A stretch of 64,000 nt of DNA from Dama dama (GCF_033118175.1 NC_083685.1:130899501-130963500), one strand, 5' to 3'. Numbered from the stretch's first letter, positions 51,790 through 62,914 are shown. Made by a program: numbers and translations. Notes: generated by a model not told the origin, from the sequence alone.

Positions 51790-52045
51790 AAATGTTAGCA
51801 ACTGATTGCAGGTGTATGAACTGGTTTGGTCTATCAGGAGAACAAATTCGCAATTTAGAGCAAGAGCTCTTAATATGTTCAAACGATTGGACCCAGTAGT
51901 ATGTGTTCTGGGCTCTAGACTGAGGAAAGGAAAAGATGAACATGCAAAAGTGTTCACTGCTGCTTTCTTTCTACTTAAGAAAGGAACTGACCTAAGTGTA
52001 CAACAGCAGAAAGACAGCTAGATAAACCCAATGAATCTCAACTTG
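51790..52045 (+). mobile_element. Possible L1M 3' fragment
   Basis: 'agagctcttaatatgttcaa', then 'acagcagaaagacagctaga' loosely follow an old L1M 3' region. Diverged and tentative. Confidence 0.4.
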
Positions 52046-52087
52046 TTTGCATGGGGGGCGGGGGGCTTTATACTACTTGGCAGGAGA

Positions 52088-52190
52088 AGCAGTATGGTGG
52101 AGTGGTGAGCATATGGCCTTTCAAGTAGATTGTTGGGGTTCCCGTCCTGGCCTTACCACTTACTCAGGGTGTAACCTGAGAAAGCTGGCT
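52088..52190 (+). mobile_element. MIR fragment
   Basis: 'agcagtatggtggagtggtg', then 'attgttggggttcccgtcct', GGCCTTACCACTTACTCAGG and GTGTAACCTGAGAAAG follow the MIR 5' half. Confidence 0.7.
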
Positions 52191-52194
52191 ATCT

Positions 52195-52352
52195 ACGAGC
52201 TGAGGAGAAAGGCCTGGTTGGCCTCAGAAGGGACAAGTCAGCCGACCCTGACCTTGGACTTCCGGCCTCCAGACTTGGGAGAAAATAAACTTCTGTTGTT
52301 TCACCCACCCTGTCTGTGGTATTTGTTACGGCAGCCCTAACAAAGGAATACA
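52195..52352 (-). mobile_element. MaLR-like LTR end fragment
   Basis: 'ctgaccttggacttccggcc', 'agaaaataaacttctgttgt', 'ccctgtctgtggtatttgtt', 'acggcagccctaacaaagga' give a clear antisense end of a MaLR/MLT1-type LTR. Confidence 0.75.
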
Positions 52353-52504
52353 GGCAGGTACCTAAGGATGGAATTTCCAGGTCACCGAGTATAAAGACGG
52401 TTAGCTCTGGAAATACTGCGAAAATGCATACAAATTAAGCTAAAAATCAGGAAAAATTATACACCCTCTTATGTTTTCAATTTTCTGTGTATACAGATAT
52501 CAGC
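52353..52504. other. Unrecognised AT-rich DNA
   Basis: Short single-copy linker. Confidence 0.3.
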
Positions 52505-52507
52505 ATA

Positions 52508-52706
52508 TATGTGCCTAGTCGATCAATTGTGTCTGATTCTTTGCGACCCCAAGGGCCGTAGCCCTCCAGGCTCCTCTGTCCCTGGAATTCTCCAGGCAAG
52601 AATACTGGAGTGGGTTGCCGTTTCCATCTCTTGGGGACCTTCCCAACCCAGGGATCGAACCTGCATTTCCTGTTCTCTTTATCTGCTCAGCCAAAGAGAA
52701 GCCCAA
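52508..52706 (-). mobile_element. Bov-tA SINE
   Basis: Reverse copy from 'tgcctagtcgatcaattgtg' to a degraded head near 'ctgctcagccaaagagaagc'. Confidence 0.92.
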
Positions 52707-52832
52707 TGTCAGCATAGATATACCTATTTCCAGATAGAAATAAAGACAAACATATAATAGTAGGAAATTCATCAGAAAGTTAACTATAGATAACTTTCTT
52801 CTTTTTGCCTATATTTTATACTTAACATGGCT

Positions 52833-53068
52833 TTGTTGTTGTTTGGTTGCTCAGTCGTGTCTGACTCTTTGCGACCCCATGGATGGCAGCACGCCAGACT
52901 TCCCTGTCCTTCACCATCTCCTGGAGCTTGCTCAGACTCATGTCCATTGAGTCAGTGATGCCATCCCACCATCTCATCCTCTGTCATCCCCTTCTCCTCC
53001 TGCCTTCAATCTTTCCAGCGTCAGGGTCTTTTCTGATGAGTCGGCTCTTCCCATCAGGTGGCTCTTAG
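52833..53068 (-). mobile_element. BovB 3' end
   Basis: Reverse copy: 'tttggttgctcagtcgtgtc', 'ctggagcttgctcagactca', 'ttctcctcctgccttcaatc', 'gagtcggctcttcccatcag' to GTGGCTCTTAG. The extension past the Bov-A2 unit into the RT frame marks it as BovB proper. Confidence 0.92.
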
Positions 53069-53139
53069 CGTGGCTTACTTATGTAATGTAGAAGCATAAG
53101 AGTTATTACTATCATTGTGATTATAGTAATAGTCAAATG

Positions 53140-53252
53140 GGATTATTGACAGCTGGCATTTTATATTATACTGGTTTCTCTGTTTTCTGATTTTTCTACC
53201 ATGGGCATAAGTTATTTTTATAGTCAGAGGAAGGAAATGTTTCTAATAAAGA
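53140..53252 (+). mobile_element. L1M 3' terminal fragment
   Basis: 'tctgttttctgatttttcta', CCATGGGCATAAGTTATTTT, 'tatagtcagaggaaggaaat' and a TAATAAAGAAAG end match the L1M 3' terminus. Confidence 0.6.
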
Positions 53253-54007
53253 AAGGAAAAAAGTGTAGAAAGAAATACAGTAACAAGCTATTGGCACTGA
53301 TCTCTGAGTATTTATACCATGGAAACTGGCAAAGGCTACGGACCAAGGCTGAATTTATGGTTCTCTGGACTATCTAGATTTAGGGAGTAATGGGAAAAAT
53401 TGCTAATAATGCAGGTTAAAGTTCAAAGTGTGTTATTTCTGTAATCATTATACTGTGAATAGCATAAAAAATTGAGACATAGGATTATTGTTGCCATTTC
53501 TTTATTTCAATTATCTGCATTTCTACCTAATACAGTGCCCCTCTATTCCTGTTATAATGAGAATGGGGGACAGAGAGATTTTTATAAAAAATTAGCCAGA
53601 AACCAAATTTAAAGACTAGTCATTTACAAAACAAGTAACTTAGCTATTAACCTATGCTTATATTTATATATTTTCAAGTATGAATTTGGATATCAATAAT
53701 TATATAAGGACTATATACGAAATTTAGAAAAGTTCCTAATTTCAGTCTTTGTGCAAAATCCAAAAACTTTCGCTAATTAAAATTTTATGCTTGTAACCTG
53801 ATTCTTTTATTTTAAATTTGATTCCTAGGAATCTCAGAAATATTGAAAATTATGTGATCCTATAAAATTATTCCACTTAAATGTTCTAGGCAAACATTTT
53901 TGGAGAAATAAAAGTTTTAGCACCTAAAAAGCTAAGAATAAAAGAAAATTAAAGTAAGAACTAAGTAAAAATAATTAGCAGGAAATAACTCACAAAGCTA
54001 TAAGTTC
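53253..54007. other. AT-rich unrecognised DNA
   Basis: About 750 bp, strongly AT-rich, free of recognised young repeats. No exon-like frame. Confidence 0.35.
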
Positions 54008-54218
54008 CAGTTGTTCAGTCACTAAGTCGTGTCTGACTCTTTGTGACCCCAGGCTTCCCTGTCCTTCACCATATCCTCTGTTCACGGGAATTTCCAGGCA
54101 AGAACTCTGCAGTGGGCTGCCATTCCCTTCTCCAGGGGATCTTCCCCACCCAGGGATCGAAGCCAGGTCTCCTGCACTGCAGGCAGATTCTTTGACGTCT
54201 GAGCCACCAGGAAAGTCG
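54008..54218 (-). mobile_element. Bov-tA SINE
   Basis: Reverse copy from 'ttgttcagtcactaagtcgt' to 'gtctgagccaccaggaaagt', with a small internal deletion after GACCCCAGG. Confidence 0.93.
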
Positions 54219-54739
54219 GTAAGTTCTAGAATGAATGGCAAAAGCGTGTTTCAACAATGGCTGACATCTGATGGTTGTATGAAACTATTATTTTCTGCAC
54301 CAGTGAGGACAACACTTCCAACTGAACGCTGAACATGTTAAGATGCACACAGGTGTCAAGGATGCCCCAGTGTGGAGGGAAAGCGTCTTAGAACTAAAGA
54401 TACTCGATGGGTAGCATCACGCACGCTGAAAGCAGCAAGGTGGTTTCAGAGGCCGCGTGGGGCAGAGGAGCTGGGGCTGCGGGGCCAGCCCAGGCGGGGC
54501 CGAAGGTGCCGCAGAGGGGGCTGGGCCCCGGCCGGACTCCACTCCCCAGAGAAGGGGTCTCCTCCCCCCCGCAGGGCCGCCCTCCAGGGGACACCCACTG
54601 ACGGGGCAGGGAGCCGTGACGTGTAATTGGCTAATGTCTGGGGGACACTTTGAAGATGAAAAGTGCCAGGTGGGTATCATCACATCCGCTTCTTAAGATG
54701 GTATGCGGAATAATAACACAGCTCTCCCCCACCGGGCCT
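54219..54739. other. Unrecognised DNA with a GC-rich core
   Basis: GC-rich with some CpGs at 54440-54620. Overlapping frames are compositional. No named repeat. Confidence 0.35.
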
Positions 54740-54875
54740 TTCATCCGTGGATTTCAAAGCACTTAGCGAACCTTAATTAAGTCTCCCAGCACCTCTATGA
54801 AGTAGGCACTAATAGCCTCTTGCCTGAGACGGAGACGCAGAGGAGAGGAAGTGACCTGCCCAGGCCCTCAGAGAG
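54740..54875 (-). mobile_element. MIR SINE
   Basis: 'caaagcacttagcgaacctt', 'cacctctatgaagtaggcac', 'gacggagacgcagaggagag' and 'gaagtgacctgcccaggccc' follow the reverse MIR, 3' end first. Confidence 0.7.
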
Positions 54876-55176
54876 GCAGAGACAGCCGTTCTGAAGGCAT
54901 CCGGGCGACAGGCAAGCACGTGCTCAGAGTGTCTTCCTCACCAGGCCCCTGCGGAGCGCTGGGGCGCGCCCACTAGAGCTGGGCCGTCCACTGCTACATT
55001 TTCAGGAGTTCTGCAAACCCACTGTGAAACAAAACCACTGTTTAAGTTTTTTAAAGATGGAAATGGGGAGCATTGTTTTTCTTTTTTTGTAAGTACAGTT
55101 TGTTCACCGTGGTGTGCTAGTTTGAGACGCAGAGCACACGGCATCAGTTATATGTACATTTCTAGATTTTTCCCCC
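54876..55176. other. Unrecognised DNA
   Basis: Single-copy linker before the BovB 5' fragment. Confidence 0.3.
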
Positions 55177-55177
55177 T

Positions 55178-55805
55178 TCGTGGATCACAGCCTTGTCGTG
55201 GCGAAGGAGCTTGTATAACTCAGAGAAGCTATGAGCTGTGCCAGGCAGGGCCACCCAAGACCGACGGATCAGAGTGGAGAGTTCAGACAAAACGGGTCCA
55301 CTGGGAGAGGGAATGGCAGATCACACCAGTATTTTTGCCGCAAGAACCCCATGAACAGTACAAAAGGGCAAAGAGATATGGACACTAGAGGATGAGCCCC
55401 CCAGGTCAGAAGATGTCCAATGTGCTACTGGGAAAGGGCTGAGAAAACAAAGAATGAAGCAGCTGAGGCAAAGAAGAACTGACAGGGTTTCGGATGTGTC
55501 TGGAGGTGAAAGTCAAGTCCGATGCTGAAAAGAACAATATTGCATAGGAGCCTGAAATGTTAAGCCCATAAATGAAAGTAGGTTGGATGTAGTCAAGCAG
55601 AAGATGGCAAGAGTGAACGTTGACATCTTAGGAAATCAGTGAACTTAAATTAACAGGAATGGGAGGATTTAACTCAGATAACCATTATATTTACTGCTGT
55701 GGGCTAGAATTCCTTAGAAGAAATGGGGTAGCTCTCATGGTCAACAAAAGAGTCTGAAATGCAGCACTTGAGTGCAATCGCAAAAACAACAGAATGATCT
55801 CGGTT
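55178..55805 (+). pseudogene. BovB LINE 5' portion with start of the endonuclease frame, broken
   Basis: 'ggatcacagccttgtcgtgg', 'gggccacccaagaccgacgg' and 'gggagagggaatggcagatc' are BovB 5' sequence. From 55535 the translated frame begins QYCIGA, hits an in-frame TGA at 55553-55555, resumes NVKPINESRLDVVKQKMARV, then an extra base near 55633 throws it out of frame. Matches to the endonuclease domain continue ('gaccattatatttactgctgtg' region, 'atggtcaacaaaagagtctg') until the copy stops near 55805. It keeps the 5' part and lacks the reverse transcriptase, the reverse of the usual LINE truncation. Confidence 0.88.
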
Positions 55806-55990
55806 CAGCTATATCTAGTATCTATATTGCTTTGTACATTATCTGGTTTTTTCAGATTCTTTTTTCTTATAGGCTATTACAAAATATTGAGTATAGTTCT
55901 CTGTGCTATGCAATAGGTCCTATTGATTATTTTATAGTGTGTATATGCTAATCCCAAACTTCTAATTTATCTCTCCTTCCTCCGACGTAA
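55806..55990 (-). mobile_element. LINE-1 3' region fragment
   Basis: 'aaaatattgagtatagttct', 'ctgtgctatgcaataggtcc' and 'tgctaatcccaaacttctaa' are the reversed artiodactyl L1 3' untranslated region. Confidence 0.75.
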
Positions 55991-56078
55991 GTTAAAAATA
56001 TTTTTTAATTAGGCAGTTAAAAAGAGCTAGTTATTTCATGAATTTTCTGTGCATTTAAATATCAGTATAAATTATTAT

Positions 56079-56284
56079 TGGGTTTCCCAGGCGGTGCAGT
56101 GGTGAAGAGCCCACCTGCAAATGCAAAAGACAGGCTCCACCCCTGGGTCAGAAGGATCCTCTGGAGGAGGAAACGGCAGCCACACCAGTGTTCCCGCCTG
56201 GAGAGTCCCACGGACAGAGGAGCCTGGCGGGCTGCAGTGCACGGGGTCACGAAGAGTCAGACACGACTGAGCGACGGAGGACAC
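56079..56284 (+). mobile_element. Bov-tA SINE
   Basis: GGGTTTCCCAGGCGGTGCAG head, degraded B box in 'gctccacccctgggtcagaa', tail 'agacacgactgagcgacgga'. Confidence 0.93.
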
Positions 56285-56551
56285 ATGCAAACATTCTTAT
56301 CTACTCTCTTTTCCCCACAGAGTCTGTTGTAAAGCATTCACCAGCACCTGCCTGGGGACCTGTGGATGGAAGAGACAGGTCCAGGCCCTGTCCTGAGGGG
56401 CACCAAGGCAAACTGGTACATTCAGTGTGAAGGACTGTGATGGAATCGGGGCCATCCTTAGTGTGAACTTAAGCTTCTGGCCCATCACTTACATGAGAGG
56501 GGCCTTAAAACTGGGTTCAAACATTTTGTAACACAGAGCACATTGCACGTT
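56285..56551. other. Unrecognised DNA
   Basis: Single-copy linker. Confidence 0.3.
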
Positions 56552-56674
56552 TTTTTGTAGCCATGACACATGGCTTGGGGACCTTAGTTCCCCAACCAGG
56601 GGTTGAACTTGCACTCTCAGCAGTGAGCGTGACCACCTAACCTAACCCTGGACCACCAGGGAGTCCCCCAGCGT
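56552..56674 (-). mobile_element. CHR-type tRNA SINE (short form)
   Basis: TTTTTTGTAGCCATGACACA, 'gaccttagttccccaaccag', 'gggttgaacttgcactctca', 'ctggaccaccagggagtccc'. Confidence 0.85.
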
Positions 56675-57114
56675 AACTTTTTAAGTAGCTGCTGTAAGAC
56701 CACTACCTCTTTCTGCTCTGCCCTCCATTTCACTCCCCTTCACATCCTTAGGTGCTGGGTGACCTTGGTGTCATGAACAGGCCAAAATGAGACGGAATGG
56801 GGAAAATAAATGAACACATGCACCGTTCCCTGGCCACCACGAGGTCTGTGAGGCTCTGACAGTGTCTTCTGCATGTCCTCCAGACTCTGCAGGCTTCTCT
56901 AGGGAATTCGGGCTGTAGGTCGTCTGTCATTCCCCACCTCCACCGCTTTGCTTCAGCCCATCCCAGACAGGTCTGTTCCCTCTGACACGGATGGGGTCTG
57001 AAGGGGGAGTTCGACCCAATGGCCTGTAGCCAGATTCCAGGCTCGGATGCCAGGGTTCCACCCTCGTGCTCACCCCCAGCTCTGGGTCCACTCGGCAATG
57101 TGCTCTGTCTTCTA
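56675..57114. other. Unrecognised single-copy DNA
   Basis: No gene or named repeat. Confidence 0.3.
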
Positions 57115-57402
57115 GAGAACAGGCTTGTGGACACAGCGGGGGAGAGGGTGGGACCCACGGAGAGAGAAGCTTTGAAACCTATATATTACCGTATATAAAA
57201 TTAGACAGCAGTGGGAATTTGCTCTATGGCACAGGGAGCTCGAATCCGGTGCTCTGTGACAACCTGGAGATGTGGGATGGAGGTTCAAGAAGGAGGGGAC
57301 ATGTGTGTACCCACGGCTGAGTCGTGTTGATGTATGGCAGAAACCAACAGAGCAACTATCCTCCAATGAAAAATAAATACATTTAAATTAAAAAAAACAA
57401 CC
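57115..57402 (+). mobile_element. LINE-1 3' end with A-rich tail
   Basis: 'gcagtgggaatttgctctat', 'ggtgctctgtgacaacctgg', 'ggaggttcaagaaggagggg', 'gttgatgtatggcagaaacc', 'caactatcctccaatgaaaa' and a terminal AATTAAAAAAAAC: a complete ruminant L1 3' end. Confidence 0.94.
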
Positions 57403-58091
57403 ACACGCTCTGTCTTGCACGGCTTTGCGAGGATGCCAGGGCTGCGTCACTGTGGGGCTGCCCGGGTCCCCACCGCTCACCCCCTGCCCACCCCGTGGGG
57501 CCGGCAGCACCAGCCTTCACGGTACTCCTGACAGTGTGTCCTGGGCAGGAAGACGGGGGGCTTTGTGCTGCTTGTCCCAGCCGCAGCCGCCACCAGGGAC
57601 CCAGTTCCCACCACGGTCCTGCCTGATGGAAAGAGAGGTACTGAGTTCCCGCAGAAGCAGCTGAGACCGAGCCTGGGTGTCGGGGGAGGGGGAGGCCTGA
57701 GCCGCCCTGAGCCCCCACCCTGCACCCCCACCATCTGCTCCTCTCTGTGTTTATTGCCGTCTGGTTTTTAAAAATAAGTTCAAGAGGAAAAACAAAGCAA
57801 AGTGGTGAAAAACAATGTGAAGGATTGAAAGAATTTATATTTAGAGTCTGTTAAAAAAAAAAAGTATATTTCACCATCTTTGGTTCTATAGTCCTATGTT
57901 TTTCATTAAAGTTTGAAACAGAGAATTCCATCCCGCAAATCATGCCCCGAGTACTTGGGGAGGCTGCAGGGGTCTCTGTTCAGCCCCCCAGTGCCTCCCT
58001 AACATCACCCGGAGTCCCACCCAGGCTCCTAACAGACCTGCAGCTTCCTGCATGGACAGTAGCCTTTATTTTAAAGCAACCCCCCACCTTG
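57403..58091. other. Unrecognised DNA, GC-rich then AT-rich
   Basis: GC-rich to about 57765. Frames here are compositional. AT-rich with an A-run near 57855 afterwards. No named repeat. Confidence 0.3.
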
Positions 58092-58297
58092 AGGGCTTCC
58101 CTGGTGGCTCAGATTGTAAGGAATCTGCCTGCAATGCAGGAGACTTGGGTGCAATCCCTGGGTCAGAAAGGTCCCCTGGAGAAGGAAATGGCACCCACTC
58201 CAGTATTCTTGCCTGGAGAATCCCATGGACAGAGGAGCCTGGCGGGCTAAGGTCCATGGGGGTGGCAAAGAGTCACACGACAGAGTGACTCACACTT
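58092..58297 (+). mobile_element. Bov-tA SINE
   Basis: GGGCTTCCCTGGTGGCTCAG head, 'gggtgcaatccctgggtcag', tail 'cacacgacagagtgactcac'. Confidence 0.94.
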
Positions 58298-58389
58298 TCC
58301 CACTTTCGCCACCGTCACACACACTCCCGGGTTTGGGTTACTCTCCCCTTGATGGGCTACAGGTACAGAACTCCCCTCCTTCTTGGCAG

Positions 58390-58640
58390 CAAGGGCCTGG
58401 TCACGTGACCTAGGCTCAGCCAATCAGAGACTCCTAACTGAGATTCAGGTTGAGGAGTAACTCCAAGAGTTAGGCAGCACCCGTGTGGTGCAGGATGGCT
58501 GCAGAGATGGTTTCCAGGGTGGACACCGGGCTGTTGGAGGCAGAGGCTGCGACCGCAGTGGAGTCCTGGGCTCCACCTCACACCATCCAGGGAGGGGCCC
58601 GGAGTCGCCTGGAGCTGTCAGAGGGTCACGTGGGCATTGC
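58390..58640 (+). mobile_element. Possible ancient repeat related to 22060-22480
   Basis: GGTCACGTGACCTAGGCTCA with GCCAATCAGAGACTCC recalls the CCAAT-bearing dispersed repeat near 22.1 kb. The rest is too diverged to follow. Confidence 0.35.
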
Positions 58641-58702
58641 ATCAGGGTGCGCAGCCCCCAGCCCGGCTCTCTGGACCACCCCGGTTTTTATGAATATCTT
58701 TT

Positions 58703-58910
58703 GTGAGTGAGTTGCTCAGTCATGTCTGATTGTTTGTGACCCCATGGACTGTAGCCCACCAGGCTACTCTGTCCATGGGATTTCCCAGGCAAGAATACTG
58801 AAGTGGGTTGCCATTTCCTTCTCCAGGGGATCTTCCCAACCCAGGGATCAAACACAGGTTTCCTGCATTGCAGGCAGATTCTTTACCGTCTGAGCCACCA
58901 GGGAAGCCTG
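58703..58910 (-). mobile_element. Bov-tA SINE
   Basis: Reverse copy from 'gtgagttgctcagtcatgtc' to 'gtctgagccaccagggaagc'. Full length and little diverged. Confidence 0.95.
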
Positions 58911-60224
58911 AAGTCCTTTAGGGAATGCCTTTCCTGTTTAAATTCTCTGGGGTGAATTTTGCTGGTTGCAGTTATGAACATTGATTCATACAGTACTTAA
59001 TACATAGTACCACCCATCACCACCTGAAATGTATATTTCCCCTTATACTGCCTGAATTTCTTGTCTGGCTGCTTATCAATTTCTATAGATTGATTAAGGA
59101 GGCCAAGATTCCTGGCTGGCATCAGTTAGACTGGACGAGCCACACAGGGACTCAGGGAAGGCCTTTGGGCCTTAAGAATCCTGCTTCTCACATTCCCACT
59201 GCCTGGAGACTCAGGCTGGGGTCCCGTCTGTTTTCAAGCCAGAGACCCTGGAGTTCCTCCCTCTGAGCCGCCCTTACTCCCAGATGCGGAAGACTTTGAG
59301 AAGAAACTGTACTTTTCCGTCTGACAGTAAGCTACCCACATCAAAGCCCAAGAAGGCACAGGCATGTGGGGAGTCATGGGTCAGATACTTAATTATTCTA
59401 ATCTAGAAGTCTCTTCTCCCTGCACTGCCAAGAACAGAGAGTTCCTTTTTGAAAAGTAGGGTTGTTTGTTGGAAGGATTGAGTGTCTCCTGGACCTACGA
59501 AGCTCTCAGAGTCACCTCCAGAGCTCCAGAGCTTGAGAACACCCAGACACGTACCCTCCGCGTGATCGTGGATGAAGTGGGGGCTGCCAGCCTTTGCAGG
59601 AGAGGGTAGGGAGGGTGGGCTTAGGTGTGTGCCTTTCTTATTTATTTTTAAGAAAAGCCTCCTTTCAAATGGGGAGATTAGGATGGACTTGTATTTCTAA
59701 ACAAGTGTGTCCTCTGATATCATCAGATAAAGAGATGACTCTTAAATGTTGCTTCATCTACAAAGCTTAGGACCTCTTTTTCCCTTTTACTTTCTCTTTC
59801 TCTCTCTCTTTTTAATCTTTGAGAAAGATAATGAAAGAGGAAGCTTGAAACCCCATTTCTATTGATGTTCCAACACACAACTGCAGGATTTAAGAACCAG
59901 CAGAGATCAAAGGGAATGAGTCCCATTTTGATAGCATTACAGCGTCTCGGGCAGAGGGTGTGGGGCTCATTTAGGAGCTCAGAGGCAAGGAGTTGTTCAC
60001 ACACCTTCATTTGAGCCAAAGACAGAAGGAGAAATGCCCGAGGTTCCAAGGGATTCTTCAGGAGCGTGGTTAATAAGGTCACAGCAGCTGCACACACACT
60101 TGGCTGATGCATTTGCCTCGGGAAAACCCACAAGACGTGTCAGCATCACCCGGAGGAGAAACAAGCGGCGGTGACTCCATCCTAGTTCCAAGTTTAACTG
60201 AGTGAGGGGTGTTCAATTGGCGCT
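58911..60224. other. Repeat-poor single-copy DNA
   Basis: About 1.3 kb without recognised insertions, apart from a (TC)n run near 59790-59812. Contains TCF/LEF-like GATCAAAGG (about 59907). A 136-codon minus-strand frame (59723-60133) has no recognised family. Confidence 0.35.
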
Positions 60225-60576
60225 TCTTTTTTTTTTTTTAAGAGAGAAGTCATTTTCCTTTTAAAAAAATTGATTGATTTTACCTATTTTCAGTCGCACT
60301 GGGTCTTTGCTGCCGCTCGGGTTCTCTCTAGCTGAGGTGAGCAGGGGCCACTCTCCACGGTGGTGCTCGGCGCTCCCGCTGGGGGGGCTTCTCCTGTCCC
60401 CGAGCGCAGGCTCCAGGCGCGCAGGCTTCAGTACTTGCTGCACGCGGGCTCAGTAGTTGTGGCCTCCAGGCTCAGCTGCTCCAAGGCAGGGGGAATCTTC
60501 CCAGATCAGGGATTAAACCCATGTCCCCTGCATGGGCAGGCAGATTCCTATCCACTGAACCACTGGGGAAGTTCTC
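60225..60576 (-). mobile_element. Full-length CHR-type tRNA SINE
   Basis: Poly-T, 'ttttcagtcgcactgggtct', 'aggcgcgcaggcttcagtac', 'cgggctcagtagttgtggcc', 'cagatcagggattaaaccca', 'ccactgaaccactggggaag'. Confidence 0.92.
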
Positions 60577-61189
60577 AATCTGTTCTTGGTGGGATCTGGG
60601 ATGAGAGCCTGGGAGAAACAGAGTTGGGAATACAGTAGCAGGTAAGTGACGAAAAACATGTCATATCAGCTTCAACTGGGTCTCTTACTGTCTTCCTCTG
60701 AGATGGACATCCCATCCGCCCCCCACCCAGTGGTCCACGACTGCAGCCACACTTCCCATCAAGACTAGCTCCGACCCCAGGCCTTCCTCCGCCAGCCCCG
60801 GTCTCTGCAAGGCACCACCACCTTGCACCCTGCCCAGAGACCTGAGCACCATCGCTGTCTCTCAGCCCCTGGTCCCCTCAGCGTGGACTCCATCAGCGCA
60901 GCCCACGGGCTCCAGCTCCATTCTCTCGCAGACGCACCCCTGCCCGCCCACCCCCCAAGCCCACATTCAGACCTTCTAATAACAGACTAGAGGCATGTGA
61001 AAAAAATCAACCAACGAGAGCCTGAAAGATGTTGAAATAGTATTTATAAATGAAAACCACTTGAAGCAAAGCCGGAGGATGGCCATGGGTTTAAAAACTC
61101 CCCATTATGCGCAGGAGGAAGAAAAACAAAACTAATTCGTTTTCTTTTTGAAAATGTGAAGTCTTGCCCCCACCCTCGTTGAAACATAC
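60577..61189. other. Unrecognised single-copy DNA
   Basis: C-rich from 60715 to 60970, AT-rich later. No gene or named repeat. Confidence 0.3.
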
Positions 61190-61692
61190 TTACGCATCTC
61201 TCAGGCCTATGAAAGCTGATACAGTCATTTTGGAAAATAATTCGGCCATATATATCAGAAGCCATAAAAATGTTCATCTCCTTTGACCCAGTAATCCCAC
61301 TCCTGGGAATTTACTGGAGGGAAATAATTCAAAACAAGAAAAAAAGGGGAGGGGGCTATTTCTACGCAGATGTTTATTACCTCCTTGTATAAGCAAGAAT
61401 CTAATAGCAAAAGAAATGTCCAATTATAGTGGAACATGAAGTACATTTCAGGGTAATTAACTCAATGGTATATTAGGCTGCTGCAAAAATAATAAATATG
61501 GGCTATAGGTAGAACCCGGGGAAAATATACAGGAAATAATGTTGAATGAAATATATATGTTCCACAATTACAACTGCAGAAAAAACAAATACTTTTGCAG
61601 ATGAAAAATGGAAGGGGCATTGGATTCAGGTAAATAAGGTACATGATTGATTAGTGGGATTATGGACATGGCTTCTTTGATGCTTTCAAGTT
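61190..61692 (+). mobile_element. L1M 3' region
   Basis: 'tcctttgacccagtaatccc', ACTCCTGGGAATTTACTGGA, 'aggaaataatgttgaatgaa', 'gtgggattatggacatggct': ordered match to an L1M4/L1ME-like 3' end. Confidence 0.8.
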
Positions 61693-61772
61693 AAATGGAA
61701 ATGTTTCAAGCCCCTCTGAAGCACCCTGATCATAGCACTGGCTTGGCTGGGAGAGAGGACTCTGGCCCAGCC

Positions 61773-61829
61773 CTGTGGAGGGCGGGGCTCCCTGTGGAGG
61801 GCGGGGCTCCCTGCAGAGGGCGGGGCTCC
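61773..61829 (+). repeat. Three tandem 19-bp GC-box repeats
   Basis: Units 61773-61791, 61792-61810 and 61811-61829 follow CTGTGGAGGGCGGGGCTCC; the third has CTGCAG in place of CTGTGG. Each holds a GGGCGGGGC Sp1-type box at the same place. Confidence 0.92.
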
Positions 61830-61920
61830 CTGCGGCCTGCCGCACCCGCCTGGGGGACCCCTCACCCTGAAGGGAGATCTAACCCCGTGTCCCCTTGGGT
61901 GAGCAGCCGGGGTCTGGCAT

Positions 61921-61954
61921 CAGAGACTGAGAGCAATCAGAGGCTGAGAGCAAT
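61921..61954 (+). repeat. Tandem 17-bp direct repeat
   Basis: CAGAGACTGAGAGCAAT (61921-61937) is followed at once by CAGAGGCTGAGAGCAAT (61938-61954). Confidence 0.9.
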
Positions 61955-62607
61955 CTGGGCCTAAGGACAGAGCTCGTCCAAGGTCCAGACAGCACGGTTG
62001 AGGCTCCAGCCGGGGTGAGGAGCTCGGGTCAGGATTCTGGGGAGGACAGGAGGAGAGTCAGAGAGGCGGATGGAAGCTCACGGTGATGGTGAAACAGCCA
62101 AAAAGTGAAAAAACAGAACCAAAACCAAAACAAAGTGAAATTCCGCGCAGGTCCTGCACAGATGGTCACTCGCGCGTGAAGAGAAGGATCTTCACGAATA
62201 AGGTTTTACTGTTTTTGGTGATGGAACTTGGGTAGAAGAATGAAGTTTCTAGTGCTTCATTATTTCTAGATAATGAATATCAAGAAAAGAGAATGTTCTA
62301 GAAAAGGTTACCTGTTTATCACATGGCACGTTCAAAATGTCCCTGCTTCTACAATGGCCCTTGTGTTGGCAGAGGGGCTTACAAACTTACCCAACAAAGT
62401 GAGGTGCATCTTTCTTTTAAGAAAAAAAAAATTCATCTCGTGATTCCTTGAAATGAACCCCCTCAGAGCATTTCCAATTGTGTTTGGTGTTTTATTAACT
62501 TGAAAGACTGTCCGGGTTGCAGAGAAGCGTAGATTAATCAGAAATGAAGAGAGCATTTCTGAATTTCCTCCGTATGTCAGTTTTGGGGAAAGTGATATCT
62601 ACCCTAA
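61955..62607. other. Unrecognised single-copy DNA
   Basis: No gene or named repeat. An A-run lies near 62422-62430. Confidence 0.3.
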
Positions 62608-62608
62608 T

Positions 62609-62799
62609 GGGTCTCCCCGGTGCTGCAGTGCTTAAGACTCCACCTGCCAACACAAGAGACAGAGTTTGGACCCTTGAGTCGGGACGATCCCCTGGAGAAG
62701 GACCACACATGTCCTTGCTTAAGGAAATCCATGGACAGAGGAGCCTGGCGGGCAACAGTCCGTGAGTTTGCAGAGTCAGACAGGACTGAGCATGCACCC
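62609..62799 (+). mobile_element. Bov-tA SINE, diverged
   Basis: GGGTCTCCCCGGTGCTGCAG head, degraded B box 'tttggacccttgagtcggga', tail 'agacaggactgagcatgcac'. Internal losses make it shorter than other copies. Confidence 0.9.
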
Positions 62800-62914
62800 T
62801 AATTGTTACATTTGTGACTTTTTAAAAATGAAAATGAGGTTCATAAAACATGATAATGTACAATCAGAATTCTTCCCCAGGAATTTGCAATAAGGACTTA
62901 TATTTACCATGAGC

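Noticed and set aside
61470..61495. MADE1/mariner-like TTAGGCTGCTGCAAAAATAA
   Set aside because: Similar to a MADE1 terminus, but it lies inside a continuous L1M 3' match and no partner end is present.
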